From positions 1 to 5,477 of the forward strand of contig JBOHPP010000190.1 of NCBI GenBank assembly GCA_050731755.1: DNA of 5,477 bases, in the 5' to 3' direction. The notes beneath the pieces were generated by a model, which was not told the DNA's origin, did no database searches, and saw only the letters and a list, made by a program, of their open reading frames with translations. The DNA comes from JBOHPP01 sp050731755 (lineage in GTDB: Bacteria > Methylomirabilota > Methylomirabilia > Rokubacteriales > CSP1-6). Shown in pieces: positions 1-5,424 of this stretch (positions within the stretch are counted from its first letter, which is position 1; the number at the start of each line of letters is the position of its first letter). The position numbers and the translations under genes were made by a program.

Positions 1-75
1 CAACGCAGTTGCCATCGGCGGTGGTGACGCGGCTCGAGCGCGGCCGGAAGGGCAGCTGTGTAGTACAGTCACCAC

Positions 76-1077
76 GTGAAGCCTATTCTCGTCACCGGCG
101 CCGCCGGCTTCGTCGGTTTGAACGTCACCCGCGTCCTGGCCACGCGCGGGCACCGCGTGGTGGCCCTCGACCACCGCTCGCCCGACCAGCCCGTCTACCG
201 CTTCCTGGCCGGCGTCGCCGACCGCGTGGCATGGGTGAGGGGTGACGTCCGCGACAGCCTCAGCATCCTGCAGCTCCTGCGCGCCCACGGTGTCGGTCGC
301 ATCGTCCACGCCGCCGCGGTGACGGCGACCCGCCCCGACTGGGAGCGGGAGCGCGCCGCGGACCTCTTCGCCGTAAATCTCCTGGGGACGATCGCCACGC
401 TGCAGGCGGCCAAGACGGCCGAGGCCGATCGCGTGGTCCTGGTGAGCTCCGGCGCAGCGGTGGGCTTCGGACCGCCCGACCAACCCGTGCCCGAAGAGGC
501 GCCGGCGACTCCCACGGAGCTCTACGGAATTTCCAAGTATGCCGCCGAGCGGGCCGCCATTCGTCTGCGCGAGTTGCTCGATCTCGACATCATCATCGTG
601 CGCATGGCCCAGCCATACGGCCCCATGGAGCGACCGAGCCCCGACCGGGCGGCGCTGTCGCCGATCGCCGAGTGGGTCGAGTCCGTGGCCGCCGGCCGAC
701 CTATCGAGACACCCACGCTCGATGGCGCCCGGGACTGGATCTACGTCGAGGACGTCGCCGACGCCTACGCGCGGCTCGTGGAGGCCGAGGGCCTCCGCCA
801 CGTTCTCTACAACCTCGGCCCTGGTGCCGATGTCCCCGTCCGGGAGGTTCTTGACGCCATTCGGCGCGCCTGGCCTCGAGCCGAAGTCGTAGTCCGCGAG
901 GAACTGGCCGCGAACCCCAACCTCGCCGCCCATCGGCGGCGCGGACCGCTGGAGGTTCAGCGGCTGGCCGATGAGCTGAAGTTCCAGCCTCGCTTCGACA
1001 TCACCAGCGGCATCGCCCGCTACTGTCGATGGATCGACGCCGGCCGCGGAGCGCCGGGCAAGGATCTCGGCCCGTAA
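76..1077 (+). CDS. NAD-dependent epimerase/dehydratase (extended SDR family)
   Basis: The 333-residue protein starts with a Rossmann nucleotide-binding segment, TGAAGFVG at residues 7-14 (Gly8, Gly11, Gly14: GxxGxxG). Asp32 ends the second strand, which in this family favours NAD over NADP. The catalytic set is visible: Ser124-Ser125 in VSSG, then Tyr150 and Lys154 in YGISK. Length and layout are those of sugar-nucleotide epimerases/dehydratases, probably cytoplasmic; the C-terminal half would bind the substrate. QPYGPMERPS follows the active site, a spacing usual in this family. The exact substrate cannot be read. The GTG at 76 is chosen because in-frame stops at 25-27 and 61-63 exclude anything longer and it gives a correct N-terminus; there is no good Shine-Dalgarno near it, so initiation may be weak or leaderless. 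The downstream glycosyltransferase supports a glycan-related role, but this is inference. Confidence 0.9.
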   Translation: MKPILVTGAAGFVGLNVTRVLATRGHRVVALDHRSPDQPVYRFLAGVADRVAWVRGDVRDSLSILQLLRAHGVGRIVHAAAVTATRPDWERERAADLFAVNLLGTIATLQAAKTAEADRVVLVSSGAAVGFGPPDQPVPEEAPATPTELYGISKYAAERAAIRLRELLDLDIIIVRMAQPYGPMERPSPDRAALSPIAEWVESVAAGRPIETPTLDGARDWIYVEDVADAYARLVEAEGLRHVLYNLGPGADVPVREVLDAIRRAWPRAEVVVREELAANPNLAAHRRRGPLEVQRLADELKFQPRFDITSGIARYCRWIDAGRGAPGKDLGP

Positions 1078-1383
1078 CGTCGCCGGCCACCGACGTCCAC
1101 CGGCTTGGCCGCACGCTCGTTCTAGACGAGTTGTTTGACCTCGCTCTGTATCGGGCGCTCCGCCCGGTCGCCCGTAGGCTCGACCCGTGGCGGCGCCTCA
1201 AACTCCGGCTCCTGACCGGAGTTTGCCGGCTCTTCGGGGCGCCGGCGATCCACCTCGTCCTGGAGGCGATCGAGATCTACGGCGTGCGGAAAATACCTCA
1301 CCCTCTGGGAGCGATATCGGAGCGAGCGCCGGGGCGAGGCCGCGCGGACGATCCTCGAAGACGAGCTGCGCCACGAGGACCAA
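1029..1383 (+). pseudogene. N-terminal ferritin-like part of a VIT1/CCC1 gene, out of frame with its membrane domain
   Basis: From about 1098 to 1292 one frame encodes HRLGRTLVLDELFDLALY and continues through LVLEAIEIYG to GVRK. From 1291 the next frame continues smoothly as KYLTLWERYR and then DELRHEDQ, leading directly into the VIT domain. The switch lies in the A run at 1290-1293: dropping one A joins everything into one 306-residue product from the only in-frame ATG (1029, overlapping the preceding gene by 49 bp). The diiron ferritin-like fold needs a Glu from helix 1 (Glu codon 1128), ExxH from helix 2, Glu from helix 3 (1263 or 1272) and ExxH from helix 4 (Glu 1363, His 1372). Helix 2 with its ExxH is not seen, and the helix 1 to 3 distance (about 45 residues) looks short. 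In intact relatives this domain feeds iron to the membrane part. It may be a decaying gene, a sequencing error in a homopolymer, or less likely programmed frameshifting. Confidence 0.7.
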
Positions 1384-1950
1384 GTGGTGAGCGCATCAAT
1401 CGAGCGCCGTGTCGACCCGGAGAGCGTGCGCAGCCTCTTTCTCGGCTTCAACGACGGGCTGGTCGAGATCCTGGGCGCGGTGAGCGGCTTCTTCGCCGCC
1501 TTCGCCGACGCCGCGTCGATCCTGGTTGCCACCTCAACGGTCGCCGTGGCCGGCGCCTTTTCGATGGCCGCTGGGGCCTTCGTCGCCGGCAGCTCCGAGC
1601 GCGAGATGACACGCCTGGAGCAGGACCGGCGCGCGTTCCTGGGCGAGGCCCCCGCCGCGGGCGAAGCGACGGCGCGTCCCCTGCGCTCGGCGGTGCTGGT
1701 CGGTGTCTCCTACCTGCTGGGAGCGCTGGTGCCGGTGCTGCCGGTGGCCCTGGGAACCCGTACGGTGGCGGTGTCGCTGGTGACCGGCGCGCTGGTGACC
1801 GTCGTCGTCTCGGCGATCCTGGCGTTCCTGAGCGGCATGAAGGTGGGCCGGCGGCTCCTCACCAACGTGGCCATCCTGGCCGCCGCCGTCGCCGTCACCT
1901 ACGTCATCGGCCTGGCCGCCCGGCACATCTGGGGCATCTCGGTGACGTAA
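1384..1950 (+). CDS. VIT1/CCC1-family iron/manganese transporter, membrane domain
   Basis: This 188-residue membrane domain belongs to the VIT1/CCC1 family, whose members move Fe2+ or Mn2+ out of the cytoplasm. The family signature GFNDGLVEILGAVSGFF (near residue 22) opens membrane helix 1, and FSMAAGAFVAG ends helix 2. A short charged loop (SSEREMTRLEQDRR) follows, then three more hydrophobic helices: SAVLVGVSYLLGALVPVLP, VSLVTGALVTVVVSAILAFL and VAILAAAVAVTYVIGLAA. Five helices is the family number. The short cytosolic loop suits versions that carry an N-terminal ferritin-like domain, which here lies upstream in another frame. GTG 1384 is the first usable start in this frame; GAGGA at 1375-1379 could act as a ribosome site, 7 bases before the alternative GTG at 1387, although it also encodes the end of the ferritin motif. 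The family call is firm; whether the gene is expressed as an orphan membrane domain or is a pseudogene is open. Confidence 0.75.
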   Translation: MVSASIERRVDPESVRSLFLGFNDGLVEILGAVSGFFAAFADAASILVATSTVAVAGAFSMAAGAFVAGSSEREMTRLEQDRRAFLGEAPAAGEATARPLRSAVLVGVSYLLGALVPVLPVALGTRTVAVSLVTGALVTVVVSAILAFLSGMKVGRRLLTNVAILAAAVAVTYVIGLAARHIWGISVT

Positions 1951-1989
1951 GGGGTAGTGCGCCCGGCCGCAAGTCGTCCTGGCGGCACA

Positions 1990-2019
1990 TTGCGGCTGTC
2001 TAAAAGGCTGTGCTAGCGT
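1990..2019 (+). promoter_or_regulatory. Candidate sigma70-type promoter for the phosphatase-family gene
   Basis: TTGCGG at 1990-1995 is followed after 18 bases by TAGCGT at 2014-2019, which is preceded by TGC (2011-2013), an extended -10 element. The predicted start near 2026 lies upstream of the GGAGGG site at 2038 and fits initiation at 2052. The match to consensus is moderate and the reading is inference. Confidence 0.4.
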
Positions 2020-2037
2020 CGCGAGCTACCGTCGTTC

Positions 2038-2043
2038 GGAGGG
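2038..2043 (+). promoter_or_regulatory. Ribosome binding site deciding the start at 2052
   Basis: GGAGGG lies 8 bases before GTG 2052, ideal Shine-Dalgarno spacing. The longer alternative from GTG 2010 has no such site and would begin upstream of the predicted transcription start, so 2052 is preferred. Confidence 0.75.
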
Positions 2044-2051
2044 TTCGCGCC

Positions 2052-3566
2052 GTGGGGAGATCGAAGATCGTCTTCATCGGTATTGATGCGGCCGACAAGG
2101 ACTTGATTCTCGACTGGGCCAGCTCCGGTCTCATGCCCACCTTCCGGCGGCTCCTGGAGCGCGGCACTTCGGGCGTCATCGCCAACCCCCCCGGACTCTA
2201 TGTTGGCGCGGTGTGGCCGTCGTTCTGGACAGGACAGTCGCCCGGCCATCACGGGCGGTACTGCTACTCCCAGCTCAAGACCGGAAGCTACGACTTTTAC
2301 TCCGTCAACCCCACAGATACGAAGGGGACCCCCTTCTGGGATCATCTCACTCGCGCAGGCCGTCGGAGCGCGATCATCGACGTGCCGAAGACCTCGCCGT
2401 CTCCGCGGATTCACGGTATCCAGATCGTCGACTGGGGGACGCATGACCCGGAGCTCGGGTTCTGCACCTCACCGCCATCGCTCGGCAGCGAGGTTCAGGC
2501 GCGGTTCGGGCCCCATCCCGTCCGGCAGTGCGACCAGTTCGTGCGGCGGAATGACCTCGGGGATCTGCGCGAAGCCTTGCTGCTGGGGGTCGAACGCAAG
2601 GAGGCTATGCTTCTTCATTTCCTCGCCGAGGGTGAGTGGGATCTCTTCGTCGGGGTTTTCGCCGAGAGCCACTGCGCCGGGCACCAATTCTGGTCCATCC
2701 GCGACCCCTTGCATCCGAGGCACGATCCGGCCCTGGCCCGCGCGCTCGGCGATCCCCTCCAGGACGTCTACGTCGCAATCGATCGGGCCCTGGGGAGGCT
2801 GCTCGCCGAGGTCGATGAGCAGACGACTGTCTTCGTGATGGCGAGTCATGGGATGGGGCCGCACTACGACGGCACGTTCTTGCTCGACGAGATGCTCCGG
2901 CGCCTGCAGGCTGAGCCCACCACCCCCGCCTCGCGGCGTCGGATGGCCCAGGTCGCCGAGATCGTCTGGCACACTCTTCCCGGGAGGCTTCGCCGTTGGC
3001 TGAAACCGGCGCGCACGCGCGCCAAGCGCGCCCTCGGCAATGCGGTGACCCGGCTCGACCCCGGGGCGAGCCGATACTTTCAGGTGCCGAACAACGATGT
3101 TTACGGCGGCATTCGCATCAACCTCGTCAGCCGCGAGCCCAACGGGCGGGTTCGGCCGGGTCACGAGTACGAAGCATTCTCCGACGCCCTCACGAAGGAT
3201 CTCCTGGCCTTCATCAATCTCGACACCGGCAAGCCCCTGGTGCGGCAGGTGCTGCGAACGGCCGATCTCTATACCGGCGCGCGCCTCCATGACCTGCCGG
3301 ACCTCCTTGTCGAATGGGATCGCGACGCTCCGATCACGAGGATTCACTCGCCGAAGACGGGAACGATTGAAGGTGTCTTCCGGGGCACGCGAAGCGGCGA
3401 TCACAAGGCTGAGGGGTTGTTTGTGGCCACGGGACTGGGGATCAGTGCGGGCCGCCTGGCCTCGCCGGTCACCAACACACGCTTTGCCCCCACGATCGCC
3501 ACGCTTCTGGGCACGTCGATTCCTGAAGTCAGTGAGCCACCGATCCCGGAGCTCATACCGGCATAG
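2052..3566 (+). CDS. Alkaline-phosphatase-superfamily protein (type I phosphodiesterase/nucleotide pyrophosphatase-like)
   Basis: This 504-residue protein begins with IVFIGIDAADKD, where Asp12 sits at the first metal-ligand position of the superfamily. The segment YVGAVWPSFWTG (residues 50-61) followed by HHG matches the region that normally bears the Ser/Thr nucleophile. Later landmarks are ESHCAGHQFW (205-214), ASHGMGPHYDG (264 onward), a GxRINLVSREPNG block, LPDLLVEW (Asp417) and GDHKAEG (His451). This order and length are those of the type I phosphodiesterase branch, which hydrolyses phosphate esters or moves phospho-groups in lipids and glycans. Several canonical ligands are replaced: DxxxH becomes HCAGH and SDHG becomes ASHG, so the metal site may differ or activity may be lost. 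No signal peptide or membrane segment is seen, so a cytoplasmic place is likely. The glycosyltransferase 3 bp downstream suggests a joint role in glycan or phospho-glycan metabolism. The superfamily is clear; the substrate is unknown. Confidence 0.85.
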   Translation: MGRSKIVFIGIDAADKDLILDWASSGLMPTFRRLLERGTSGVIANPPGLYVGAVWPSFWTGQSPGHHGRYCYSQLKTGSYDFYSVNPTDTKGTPFWDHLTRAGRRSAIIDVPKTSPSPRIHGIQIVDWGTHDPELGFCTSPPSLGSEVQARFGPHPVRQCDQFVRRNDLGDLREALLLGVERKEAMLLHFLAEGEWDLFVGVFAESHCAGHQFWSIRDPLHPRHDPALARALGDPLQDVYVAIDRALGRLLAEVDEQTTVFVMASHGMGPHYDGTFLLDEMLRRLQAEPTTPASRRRMAQVAEIVWHTLPGRLRRWLKPARTRAKRALGNAVTRLDPGASRYFQVPNNDVYGGIRINLVSREPNGRVRPGHEYEAFSDALTKDLLAFINLDTGKPLVRQVLRTADLYTGARLHDLPDLLVEWDRDAPITRIHSPKTGTIEGVFRGTRSGDHKAEGLFVATGLGISAGRLASPVTNTRFAPTIATLLGTSIPEVSEPPIPELIPA

Positions 3567-3569
3567 CCA

Positions 3570-4568
3570 ATGCTGACCGTCCTGATGGCGACGCACAACG
3601 GCGCCGAAACGCTGCCCCCCGTACTGGCAGCCCATTGTGGTCTCAAGGAACCAGAGGGCGGGTGGCAGCTGGTGGTCGTGGACAACGCCAGTACCGATGG
3701 GACCCGGGCGATTGTGCTGAGCTTCGCCGATCGTCTGCCTTTGACCTATCTTTTCGAGCGCCACGTGGGCCAGAACCGCGCGCGGAACGCGGGCCTGTCT
3801 GCCCTGGAAGGCGATCTCCTCGTCCTCACCGACGACGACGCCGTCCCCCGCCCAGACTGGTTGGTCGAGCTGCGGACTGCGGCCGATCGCCATCGCGAGT
3901 TCGCGATGTTCGGTGGCACCGTGCTACCCCGGTGGGCGCGCCCTCCTGAACGGTGGCTTCTCCACTGGGTGCCGCCAGGACCCACCTTCGCGATCACCGA
4001 TCGCTCGCTGCCGGCCGGCCCCGTGAAATCCAGCTTTGTCAATAGCCCCAACATGGCCCTGCGAGCGGACATCCTCCGAGCATCGTATCGGTTCGACGAG
4101 AGCATCGGCCCCGATGGCACGTCGATCTACGCCATGGGAAGCGAGACAGAGTTGACGCGGAGGCTCACGGCGCAGGGCTTGCGCGCCTGGCACTGTCGGG
4201 AGGCGATCGTCGAGCACATCATCCGCCCGCATCAGATGACGAGGAGGTGGGTGCTCGGACGCGCATTCAGATACGGACGGGGCCAGTTTCGTTTGGCGCT
4301 GAAGGATCCCCGATCGGGACGGCGCCGGCCGCGGCGCGCCGCACCAGTACGGCTACTGGCCAGCCTCGGCCTTCGTTGCCTCCGCCTCGCCGACGCGAAG
4401 TGCAGGGAGACGCCCGAAGACGTCTTCAAGCGGTCGTGGGATGTTTTCTACGTCCTCGGGGCGGCGTTGGAGGCGTGGGCATCTCTTTCAGGGCGGCGCG
4501 TCGCCGCGGGAGGCCCAGCACCGCTGGCGCCGCGCCCGATCCACCTCGAGAGGCGCGAGGTCTCGTAG
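3570..4568 (+). CDS. Family 2 glycosyltransferase
   Basis: This 332-residue protein shows the GT-A fold of family 2 glycosyltransferases, inverting enzymes that transfer a sugar from a nucleotide donor. The N-terminal strand LTVLMATHNGAETL is followed by VVVDNASTDGT (Asp38 to Thr45, nucleotide binding), then QNRARNAGL, and LTDDDAVPRPDW, whose Asp88-Asp90 form the metal-binding DxD. Further on are FVNSPNMALR, MGSETELTRRL (Glu192 and Glu194, the likely catalytic acid region) and VEHIIRP with His216. The C-terminal third is basic and ends in a hydrophobic stretch (VFYVLGAALEAWASL) that may touch the membrane. ATG 3570 comes 3 bp after the previous stop and has no strong Shine-Dalgarno of its own, which points to translational coupling and a shared operon. 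Donor and acceptor sugars cannot be told from the sequence. Confidence 0.92.
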   Translation: MLTVLMATHNGAETLPPVLAAHCGLKEPEGGWQLVVVDNASTDGTRAIVLSFADRLPLTYLFERHVGQNRARNAGLSALEGDLLVLTDDDAVPRPDWLVELRTAADRHREFAMFGGTVLPRWARPPERWLLHWVPPGPTFAITDRSLPAGPVKSSFVNSPNMALRADILRASYRFDESIGPDGTSIYAMGSETELTRRLTAQGLRAWHCREAIVEHIIRPHQMTRRWVLGRAFRYGRGQFRLALKDPRSGRRRPRRAAPVRLLASLGLRCLRLADAKCRETPEDVFKRSWDVFYVLGAALEAWASLSGRRVAAGGPAPLAPRPIHLERREVS

Positions 4569-4580
4569 GGGTTGGTGGTG

Positions 4581-4630
4581 TGGTGCGCCTGGCAGGAGTC
4601 GAACCTGCGACCTCCAGACTAGAAGTTCGG
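4581..4630 (-). tRNA. 3' half of a tRNA-Arg (UCU); gene appears truncated, possible attachment-site remnant
   Basis: On the minus strand this reads as the last part of a tRNA. The anticodon loop CTTCTAG (4619-4625) gives anticodon UCU for arginine. It is flanked by a weak stem, CCGAA with TCTGG, containing one A-C mismatch. Then come the variable loop AGGTC (4609-4613), a perfect T arm (GCAGG, loop TTCGACT, CCTGC; 4592-4608), the 3' acceptor strand CAGGCGC (4585-4591), discriminator A and an encoded CCA (4581-4583). The 5' part is missing: no D arm with its GG loop and no U8, and only a partial acceptor match (GCGTTGG, 4651-4657, 6 of 7 with wobbles). TAGAGCGTTGG nearby (minus strand, about 4652-4662) recalls a D-arm end but is separated by about 22 bases. 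It is therefore probably not functional; a 3' half alone is what integration at a tRNA gene leaves behind. Confidence 0.6.
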
Positions 4631-4637
4631 CTGGTGA

Positions 4638-4656
4638 CGTTGGCGTGGCGCCAACG
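4638..4656. repeat. Perfect 7-bp inverted repeat beside the tRNA remnant
   Basis: CGTTGGC (4638-4644) and GCCAACG (4650-4656) are exact reverse complements around a 5-base loop. The hairpin lies where the 5' half of the tRNA should be and may be a scar or part of the sequence that replaced it. No T run follows on either strand, so a terminator is not favoured. Confidence 0.6.
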
Positions 4657-4847
4657 CTCTACGCCGTTTTCGTGACGCGCAGTTCGCCTGGGCCTCATCT
4701 CTTCCGCCTCCAGCAATAGCGGCCGCGCCAAGAAGTCCATGGGCTTCAGGAAACGCTTGGTGGCTGAACGGGATGGGCGGCCGCCATGCATCGTCGTGAT
4801 GCTGACGGGGTGGCGTGGCGATCTCCGCGCAGTTGTGAAGGCCGGGC

Positions 4848-4871
4848 CCGTGCCGGTTGACACCGGCACGG
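4848..4871 (-). terminator. Terminator-like hairpin after hsp20
   Basis: CCGTGCCGGT (4848-4857) and ACCGGCACGG (4862-4871) form a perfect 10-bp GC-rich stem with a 4-base loop, 22 bases beyond the hsp20 stop on the minus strand. No U tract follows the stem in that direction, so this is a strong hairpin in the right place rather than a classic intrinsic terminator. Confidence 0.5.
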
Positions 4872-4893
4872 CCTCGGTCCCGGCCGGCCTCGA

Positions 4894-5337
4894 TCAGGCG
4901 GCCTTGACTTCGATCGTCCTCGGCGTCGCGGCTTGCGGAGCGGGGACCCTCACCTCGAGCATGCCCTTCGCGTACTTCGCCTCCACTTGGGCGGGGTTGA
5001 CGCCCTCAGGAAGGGAGAAATTCCGCTGGAACGCGCCGTACGCGACCTCGCGGACGAAATAATCCATGCCCGCGGTGTCATGATCGGCCTTGCGCTCGCC
5101 CTTGACGGTGAGGACGTTGTCCATCAAGGACACCGCAACGTCCTTCGAATCCACGCCCGGCAGGGCGAACTGGATGACGTAGGTGCCATTCTCGATCCGC
5201 CCCTCCGCGGCGGGACGCCACGACGCACGCTGAGCGGCCTCATCCGTGGCGCCGTAGTAGAACTTCTCGAATAGGTCGTCGACGTCGTTGTGGAAGTGGA
5301 ACTGCCGGGTCGGGGACCAACGAAGCATGGTGTTCAT
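4894..5337 (-). CDS. Small heat-shock protein, Hsp20/alpha-crystallin family
   Basis: This 147-residue protein is of usual length for a bacterial small heat-shock protein, an ATP-independent chaperone that holds unfolding proteins in oligomers. The N-terminal arm (MNTMLRWSPTRQFHFHNDVDDLFEKFY) resembles the R-W-P...DDLFxxF arm of the family. The alpha-crystallin domain runs from about residue 40 to 138: WRPAAEGRIENGTYVIQFALPG, then VSLMDNVLTVKGER, YGAFQRNFSLPEGV and the hallmark AKYAKGMLEVRVP (A-x-x-x-x-G-x-L type). The tail contains IEV, an I-x-V motif used for oligomer contacts. ATG 5337 is chosen because GAGGAG lies 6 bases before it; an internal Met codon at 5328 is less well placed. Transcription probably starts near 5389 from a sigma70-like promoter overlapped by paired operators. 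The gene runs opposite to all others here and stands alone. Confidence 0.95.
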   Translation of the reverse strand: MNTMLRWSPTRQFHFHNDVDDLFEKFYYGATDEAAQRASWRPAAEGRIENGTYVIQFALPGVDSKDVAVSLMDNVLTVKGERKADHDTAGMDYFVREVAYGAFQRNFSLPEGVNPAQVEAKYAKGMLEVRVPAPQAATPRTIEVKAA

Positions 5338-5343
5338 GGTGCT

Positions 5344-5349
5344 CTCCTC
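5344..5349 (-). promoter_or_regulatory. Ribosome binding site of hsp20
   Basis: On the minus strand GAGGAG stands 6 bases before ATG 5337, a near-ideal Shine-Dalgarno that supports this start. It lies outside the adjacent dyad, so the dyad hairpin would not directly mask it in the mRNA. Confidence 0.8.
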
Positions 5350-5355
5350 TTCAAT

Positions 5356-5378
5356 ATCTTAGTGCTTATCACTAAGAT
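5356..5378. promoter_or_regulatory. Operator-like perfect dyad A in the hsp20 leader
   Basis: ATCTTAGTG and CACTAAGAT form a perfect 9-5-9 inverted repeat (5-base centre). It lies between the predicted transcription start (near 5389) and the ribosome site, a usual place for a repressor operator. It is not the CIRCE element (TTAGCACTC-N9-GAGTGCTAA) nor the HspR HAIR site (CTTGAGT-N7-ACTCAAG). An mRNA hairpin role is possible but weaker, since the stem is AT-rich and short. Confidence 0.7.
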
Positions 5379-5379
5379 C

Positions 5380-5402
5380 ATATGAGTCGTATACACTAAT
5401 AT
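5380..5402. promoter_or_regulatory. Operator-like imperfect dyad B over the hsp20 -10 element
   Basis: ATATGAGTC and CACTAATAT pair at 7 of 9 positions with the same 5-base centre as dyad A. It starts one base after dyad A ends (centres 24 bp apart), and its right half differs from that of dyad A at one base. It covers the predicted -10 hexamer (5396-5401), so binding would block RNA polymerase. Confidence 0.6.
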
Positions 5403-5424
5403 CAGTTGCTACAGCCAATGTCAA
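5396..5424 (-). promoter_or_regulatory. Sigma70-like promoter of hsp20
   Basis: On the minus strand a consensus TTGACA (5419-5424) is followed after exactly 17 bases by TATTAG (5396-5401; 4 of 6 to TATAAT). It sits in an AT-rich patch (about 5350-5436) that contrasts with the GC-rich surroundings. No sigma32-type CTTGAA/CCCCAT pair is seen, so heat control is more likely by a repressor. Confidence 0.65.

Larger units (their letters stand above)
4569..4893. other. Gene-free convergent intergenic stretch
   Basis: This stretch lies between the 3' ends of the glycosyltransferase (+) and hsp20 (-). It holds the tRNA-Arg 3' half (4581-4630), a 7-bp hairpin (4638-4656) and a terminator-like 10-bp hairpin (4848-4871). 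Open frames across it on both strands encode pieces such as SSLEVAGSTPAR and GRSRTCDLQTRS, which are typical accidental translations of tRNA sequence, so I do not call a gene. I recognise nothing in 4681-4840. Confidence 0.6.

Noticed and set aside
1294..2003. Continuation of the 1029 frame beyond the A run.
   Set aside because: After 1293 the translation turns into Arg/Pro/Gly-rich shadow sequence while the VIT homology continues in the neighbouring frame.
2010..2051. Earlier GTG start at 2010 for the phosphatase-family gene.
   Set aside because: It has no Shine-Dalgarno, adds 14 residues unlike the family N-terminus, and lies within the predicted promoter, whereas GTG 2052 has GGAGGG at ideal spacing.
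2469..3893. Long open frame on the minus strand (474 codons) opposite the phosphatase-family gene.
   Set aside because: It is antisense to two well-recognised genes, its protein has no recognisable domain, and long antisense frames are common in GC-rich DNA.
4426..4869. Minus-strand open frame of 147 codons through the tRNA remnant.
   Set aside because: Its middle part (SLEVAGSTPARR) is the accidental translation typical of tRNA genes, and it overlaps the glycosyltransferase 3' end.
5356..5378. Dyad A as an RNA thermometer hiding the ribosome site.
   Set aside because: The hairpin ends before the GAGGAG site and contains no anti-Shine-Dalgarno strand; a DNA operator explains the second matching dyad better.
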